DNA from: Cohnella abietis | GTDB taxonomy: Bacteria; Bacillota; Bacilli; Paenibacillales; Paenibacillaceae | Reading direction: 5' to 3' | NCBI RefSeq assembly: GCF_004295585.1 | Contig: NZ_AP019400.1 | Span: forward strand, 1,021,501-1,085,500 | Length of the DNA: 64,000 nt | Part shown: positions 60,138-64,000 of the stretch, one piece after another | Layout: every line of letters begins with the position of its first letter | Numbering within the stretch: the stretch's first letter is position 1 | Position numbers and translations under genes: made by a program | The notes under the pieces: model-generated | Database searches by the model: none | What the model was told of the DNA's origin: nothing | Seen by the model: the letters and a program-made list of their open reading frames with translations, nothing else

Positions 60138-61067
60138 ATGTGGGGATTGGAATATTTCTCTTTTCGTGACTTATGGAGTCCGGTGTTCATGATTTTCATG
60201 ATGGCGATTATTGTTTTATATACGTTCGTTATCGGTCCATGGAGACATCGATTTGCAGGAAGCCAGCCCGTGTCTATCCTTCGTCAATTGGCTTTCGTTT
60301 TATCGATAGTGCTACTATATTTGACGCAGGGCGGTCCGCTTAGCTTATTAGGACACCTGATGTTTACGTTCCATATGACCAATATGGCGATAGCATATAT
60401 TGTTGTCCCGCCAATGTTGATATACGCTATACCGGATTGGCTATGGAGAAGGCTTTTCGCAGCTTCATTCTGGCGTGCACGTATTTTTCAATTTTTCATG
60501 AATCCAATCGTTAGCCTATTATTGTTTACCTTATTATTTTCTTTCTACCACATGCCAGCCAATCATGATTGGATTATGACGCATATTACTGTTCACAAGC
60601 TTTATTATATTTTACTCCTGCTATCCTCGTTAATAATGTGGTGGCATGTCTATTGTCCAATTCCGGAATGGAAACGGATGTCCAATCTGCTTACGCTAGG
60701 TTATATCTTTATGGGTGGGCTATTGCTAACTCCAGCCTGCGCGATGATTATTTTCGCAACTACACCCTTGTTCGGGGTATATAACGATCCAGAGATTTGG
60801 GTCAAAGCGATGGGCTACTGTATGTCTGGTGACCCTGCCGTATTGCTTAGTCAATTCGAGGGACCTTCCTTCTTTAATATGTTAAGTACTGAAGATGATC
60901 AGCAGCTTGGTGGAATCGTAATGAAGCTGGTGCAGGAATTCGTTAACGCGGCTGCGCTCTATACCGTATTCATGCAATGGTATCGCAGGGAACGTGCGCA
61001 AGAGGTTGATCCTACCCTTGAGCCCGTAGCAGTTAGTCCATTGAACGACACGGACAGATATCGTTAA
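60138..61067 (+). CDS. ctaG: Cytochrome oxidase assembly factor CtaG
   Basis: A 309-residue membrane protein with about seven helices, of the caa3-type CtaG family: FSFRDLWSPVFMIFMM at the start, GHLMFTFHMTNMAIAYIVVP and SFYHMPANHDWIMTH in the middle. It helps deliver copper to the CuB site of caa3 oxidase. Start behind AGGAGG, 113 bp after ctaF and behind the terminator, so its level may differ from the subunits. Confidence 0.92.
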   Translation: MWGLEYFSFRDLWSPVFMIFMMAIIVLYTFVIGPWRHRFAGSQPVSILRQLAFVLSIVLLYLTQGGPLSLLGHLMFTFHMTNMAIAYIVVPPMLIYAIPDWLWRRLFAASFWRARIFQFFMNPIVSLLLFTLLFSFYHMPANHDWIMTHITVHKLYYILLLLSSLIMWWHVYCPIPEWKRMSNLLTLGYIFMGGLLLTPACAMIIFATTPLFGVYNDPEIWVKAMGYCMSGDPAVLLSQFEGPSFFNMLSTEDDQQLGGIVMKLVQEFVNAAALYTVFMQWYRRERAQEVDPTLEPVAVSPLNDTDRYR

Positions 61068-61199
61068 TGACATCGGGTATACGAATAGTTATTAACAATG
61101 TGTGACGGTGTGCCTAAACGTTTGAACTGAAGCTAGTGTACAGGTACAATAGGAACAAAGAAAGCTAGCAGTTATGAAGATAGAGCGGGTGAATGTTAC

Positions 61200-61661
61200 A
61201 TGTCGTGGTATGATATTTTTCCACTTGTCAGCACGTCTTTCATTCTAATCAGTGGAATTTTAGTAGCCATTGGTTGGCGGTTGATTATTAAGGGTAAGCG
61301 AGAAGCGCATGAAAAGGTCATGGTTGGAGCGGCTATAGCGGCTTCCTGTTTCTTCATTATCTATGTGTCTCGGACGATCTTTATCGGCAATACGATGTTT
61401 AATGGGCCTGAAAGCCTGAAGAATGTGTATTTGGCTTTCTTATTGTTTCACATCGTACTAGCGACTGTTGCTGCCGTTTTCGGGATCACTACGCTTACAT
61501 TGGCTTATCGTAAGAATTTCGCAAAGCACCGCAAGTGGGGCAGGACAACTGCAAAGATCTGGTTTGCTACAGTGATTACGGGTGTCACGGTATATGTATT
61601 GTTGTATCTGTGCTACCCAGGTGGTCATACGAAGCCGGTTATCAATGCGATATTCGGTTAA
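61200..61661 (+). CDS. DUF420 membrane protein (CtaM-like)
   Basis: A 153-residue protein with four to five membrane helices and conserved histidines: VAIGWRLIIKGKREAHEKVM, then FLLFHIVLATVAAVFGITTL and KHRKWGRTTAKIWF. This is the DUF420 family, whose member CtaM is needed for maturation of oxygen-reducing oxidases in Staphylococcus and Bacillus. Its place behind ctaG fits such a role. Terminated at 61675. Confidence 0.88.
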   Translation: MSWYDIFPLVSTSFILISGILVAIGWRLIIKGKREAHEKVMVGAAIAASCFFIIYVSRTIFIGNTMFNGPESLKNVYLAFLLFHIVLATVAAVFGITTLTLAYRKNFAKHRKWGRTTAKIWFATVITGVTVYVLLYLCYPGGHTKPVINAIFG

Positions 61662-61674
61662 GTAAGTTGAAGAA

Positions 61675-61711
61675 AGCTCATTGGACATTAAGCGTCCATG
61701 GGCTTTTTTTT
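61675..61711 (+). terminator. Terminator after the DUF420 gene
   Basis: AAGCTCATTGGAC pairs with GTCCATGGGCTT (one G-T pair), followed by T7. Confidence 0.85.
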
Positions 61712-61731
61712 ATGTTCCAGGAAGTCTTGTT

Positions 61732-62251
61732 GCTCGAAAATATCGTATATCGCCCACTAATCGTGCCCGATCCAGACCTCGTTGCGCGAAAATATAGTAC
61801 ATCGCTCACCGATCACGCCTCAATCAGACCCCGTTGCTCGAAAATTTCGTACATTACCCATCAATCGCACCTCGACCAGCCCACGTTACTCGAAATATTC
61901 GAACAACACCACTCAATCGCGTCTCATCCAGCCCACGTTACTCGAAATATTCGAACAACAGCACTCAATCGCGTCTACTCCGGACCACGTTGCTCGAAAT
62001 ATTCGAACAACAGCACTCAATCGCGGCTCCTTCAGACCACGTTGCTCGAAATATTCGAACATCACCCCTCAATCGCGCCTCCTCCAGACCCCATTGCTCG
62101 AAAACATCGTACATCGGCCACCGATCGCGCCTCATCTAGACCTCGTTACTCGAAATATTCGAACAACACCCCTCAATCGCGTCTCATCCAGACCTCGTTA
62201 CTCGAAATATTCGAACAACAGCACTCAATCGTGACTCATCCAAACTCCCCC
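61732..62251. repeat. 52-bp tandem repeat array (ten units)
   Basis: The core (A/G)CTCGAAATATTCGAACAAC begins at 61732, 61784, 61836, 61888, 61940, 61992, 62044, 62096, 62148 and 62200, exactly 52 bp apart each time. The core is a near-palindrome (TCGAAATATTCGA). The first three units and unit 8 differ most. Because 52 is not a multiple of three, the repeat cycles through all frames and cannot encode a repeated peptide, although long open frames arise by chance. Confidence 0.93.
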
Positions 62252-62363
62252 AAGAACAGCGAGCAACCGGACAGACCAAAGTCATGTTATGAGCACTTGC
62301 TTAATATAGATAGGATGAACAGTTAAACCGGGAGTTCAGTTATTGTCGGAGAGGGTGAGCAGC

Positions 62364-63200
62364 ATGCTGCATATTGTCGCTTGTATTAAGCAGGTGCCGG
62401 ACACGAAGATCATTAAGATGAACCCGAAAACAAATACAATGGATCGGTCCAGTGCACCAGCAATACTGAATCCGTACGATGCACACGCGGTGGAGGAAGC
62501 GGTTAGGCTAAGAGCGCGTTATGGCGGAATCGTATCTGTTCTTACGATGGGTCCTCCCCCGGCAGTAAAAGCCATTCGAAAATGCATCGAGATTGGTGCA
62601 GACGAAGGTTATATGATTACGGATCGCGCTTTTGCGGGAGCAGATACGCTAGCGACTAGCTATACGTTAACGAAAGCACTAGAAAAGATCGGGGAGATCA
62701 CTCCAATCGACCTGATCGTATGCGGCAAAATGACAATAGACGGTGATACAGGTCAAGTCGGTCCGGGAATTGCACGAAGATTGGATATGCCACCACTAAC
62801 CTCGGTTAATAAGGTTACAGAGCTGAACAAAGCGGAGGGCTATGCGATTGTTCATCGAAAGCTGGAGGATGGATATGAGGTTATTCGTTCGACGCTACCT
62901 TGCTTGATCTCGGTTGAAAAGGAAATTAACGAGGTTCCTTATTCCTCGCTTCCTAATATGCTGAGGGCTGCTCGTTATCAGCCACATATCTGGTCGGTGA
63001 GCGATCTGAAAGACATCGACAAAACACAGCTCGGACTTAAAGGTTCACCTACAATAGTTAGCTCGGTATGGGCACCGAAGAAGCCTCAAGGTGGTCAATT
63101 GCTAGAGGGTGAGCCAAATGAGCAAATTCGCCAGCTGCTTGCCGTCATGCTAGAGCATAAAGAGTTGTTCGGTGCTACAGCTGGAGGTGGAGTCTCTTGA
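62364..63200 (+). CDS. etfB: Electron transfer flavoprotein beta subunit
   Basis: A 278-residue protein: MLHIVACIKQVPDTK at the start, NPYDAHAVEEAVRLRAR, then CGKMTIDGDTGQVGPGIARR and the ETF-beta signature near LPCLISVEKEINEVPY. It binds FAD/AMP jointly with the alpha subunit and carries electrons from acyl-CoA or other dehydrogenases to the membrane. ATG 62364 follows GAGAGGG by 8 nt; a TTG at 62343 would add seven residues. Overlaps etfA by 4 nt. Confidence 0.93.
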   Translation: MLHIVACIKQVPDTKIIKMNPKTNTMDRSSAPAILNPYDAHAVEEAVRLRARYGGIVSVLTMGPPPAVKAIRKCIEIGADEGYMITDRAFAGADTLATSYTLTKALEKIGEITPIDLIVCGKMTIDGDTGQVGPGIARRLDMPPLTSVNKVTELNKAEGYAIVHRKLEDGYEVIRSTLPCLISVEKEINEVPYSSLPNMLRAARYQPHIWSVSDLKDIDKTQLGLKGSPTIVSSVWAPKKPQGGQLLEGEPNEQIRQLLAVMLEHKELFGATAGGGVS

Positions 63201-64000
63201 ATATGGAGGATTATCGCGGGGTTTGGGTTTTTATTGAGGAGAAGGACGGAATTGTAGCTCCTGTATCGCTTGAGTTGCTTGGTGCAGGTAAATGGTTAGC
63301 CGAAAAAAGAAAAACAGAGCTTGCCGGTGTATTAATCGGAGAAAATGTTCAGGAGCTAGCACAGACGGTAGTCGAATATGGAGCAGACAAGGTTTATGTA
63401 TACGATGATCCGATATATCGTTTCTACCGCACGGAAAGCTATATGAAAGCGATGCTCGCTTGTGTGGAAAAGTATAAACCAGAAATTTTACTCTATGGAG
63501 CTACCTCTACGGGCAAGGATTTAGCGAGCGCAGTGGCAACGGATCTTCCAACAGGGCTCACGGCAGATACAACACAGCTCGATGTTGAGGAGGATACTGG
63601 CTTATTATTAGCGAGTCGACCGGCTTTTGGCGGCAACATTATGGCAACGATATTGTGTAAGAAATATCGTCCACAGATGGCGACTGTTCGACCGAAAGTT
63701 ATGAAAGCGCTGTCTCGAAATAACGGAGCCACTGGGGAATTCATTCATGAGAGTATCCCCATTAAGGAAGAGGACATCCGCACGAAGGTACTGGAAATCG
63801 TCCAGACAACGACGCAGCGAATACGTATAGATGAAGCCGACATTATCGTAGCAGGAGGCAAAGGATTGGGTGGGCCCCTAGGCTTTCAGGTTATTCATCA
63901 ATTGGCAAACACACTAGGAGCGGTGGTGGGAGCTAGTAGGGATGTAGTGGAGGCTGGCTGGATCGGTCATCATCATCAAGTGGGGCAGACAGGGGCTACC
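63197..64000 (+). CDS. etfA: Electron transfer flavoprotein alpha subunit (3' end outside window)
   Basis: An open frame from TTG 63197, 6 nt from GGAGGTGG, to the end of the window (268 codons seen). VWVFIEEKDGIVAPVSLELL, then PEILLYGATSTGKDLASAVA and SRPAFGGNIMATIL are family landmarks. VGASRDVVEAGWIGHHHQVG begins the FAD-binding domain. The C-terminal ~50-60 residues lie outside. Translationally coupled to etfB. Confidence 0.92.
   Translation, partial: MNMEDYRGVWVFIEEKDGIVAPVSLELLGAGKWLAEKRKTELAGVLIGENVQELAQTVVEYGADKVYVYDDPIYRFYRTESYMKAMLACVEKYKPEILLYGATSTGKDLASAVATDLPTGLTADTTQLDVEEDTGLLLASRPAFGGNIMATILCKKYRPQMATVRPKVMKALSRNNGATGEFIHESIPIKEEDIRTKVLEIVQTTTQRIRIDEADIIVAGGKGLGGPLGFQVIHQLANTLGAVVGASRDVVEAGWIGHHHQVGQTGAT

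Noticed and set aside
42761..62251. The tandem arrays as CRISPR arrays
   Set aside because: The variable parts between conserved cores are similar to each other rather than unique spacers, and no cas genes are in the window.
61535..62326. Three overlapping long plus-strand frames over the 52-bp array
   Set aside because: The same repeat is read in three different frames, so none can be under protein selection. They result from the lack of stop codons in the repeat unit.

Overview
The window looks like a chromosome segment of a spore-forming, Gram-positive member of the Paenibacillaceae (Paenibacillus/Cohnella-like). The signs are AGGAGG-type ribosome binding sites with frequent TTG/GTG starts, a YhcN-type spore lipoprotein, an Sda-like checkpoint peptide, LtaS-type lipoteichoic acid synthesis, a T-box leader on ilvA, a Bacillus-style ctaCDEFG oxidase cluster and a PBSX-like phage tail locus. 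All assignments come from reading the sequence; no database search was run.

Layout. 1-2.8 kb: end of an acyl-CoA dehydrogenase, a cold-shock gene with a long leader, a YdjO-like zinc protein and a methyltransferase. 2.9-8.1 kb: a Fur-box-controlled FhuF-like protein, an LplT-like transporter, an LtaS-type synthase and a PAP2 phosphatase. 8.1-16.8 kb: two drug-efflux systems, each with a TetR regulator (DHA2 pump with a two-palindrome operator; SwrC-like RND pump), and two membrane proteins. 16.9-23.3 kb: zinc-ribbon membrane protein, aldose epimerase/aldo-keto reductase operon, phosphodiester glycosidase, DUF3298 protein, tRNA-Thr, an Sda-like peptide and a lipoprotein.

23.3-37.9 kb: a compact contractile-tail locus with a repressor and an ImmA-like protease diverging from a sigma-like activator across five operator palindromes. 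Sheath, tube, tail chaperone, tape measure, baseplate, fibre and lysis genes follow. No integrase, terminase, portal, capsid or replication gene is present, so this is best read as a phage-tail-like bacteriocin (tailocin). Its chaperone gene carries a complete -1 frameshift signal: a slippery heptamer in frame at the stop, an 8-nt spacer and a perfect 10-bp stem. The tape-measure protein is short and of very unusual composition.

37.9-55.8 kb: tyrosinase-like protein, Nudix hydrolase, MscL, MHYT/PAS histidine kinase, lipid kinase, AlkC/AlkD-like repair protein with a FUSC-type membrane protein, a glycolipid glycosyltransferase/MFS/TVP38 operon resembling ypfP-ltaA, T-box-ilvA, an FHA membrane protein, methionine aminopeptidase and a YhcN-like lipoprotein. 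55.8-64 kb: the cytochrome c oxidase cluster with ResD-like boxes, DUF420 protein, and etfB-etfA (the latter cut by the window end).

The non-coding DNA is unusually rich. A dispersed ~80-86 bp hairpin element occurs three times with covarying stem bases, each copy 14-17 bp downstream of an intrinsic terminator. Unrelated tandem arrays with periods of 42-43, 50, 51 and 52 bp fill intergenic spaces, and several leaders could form alternative structures.
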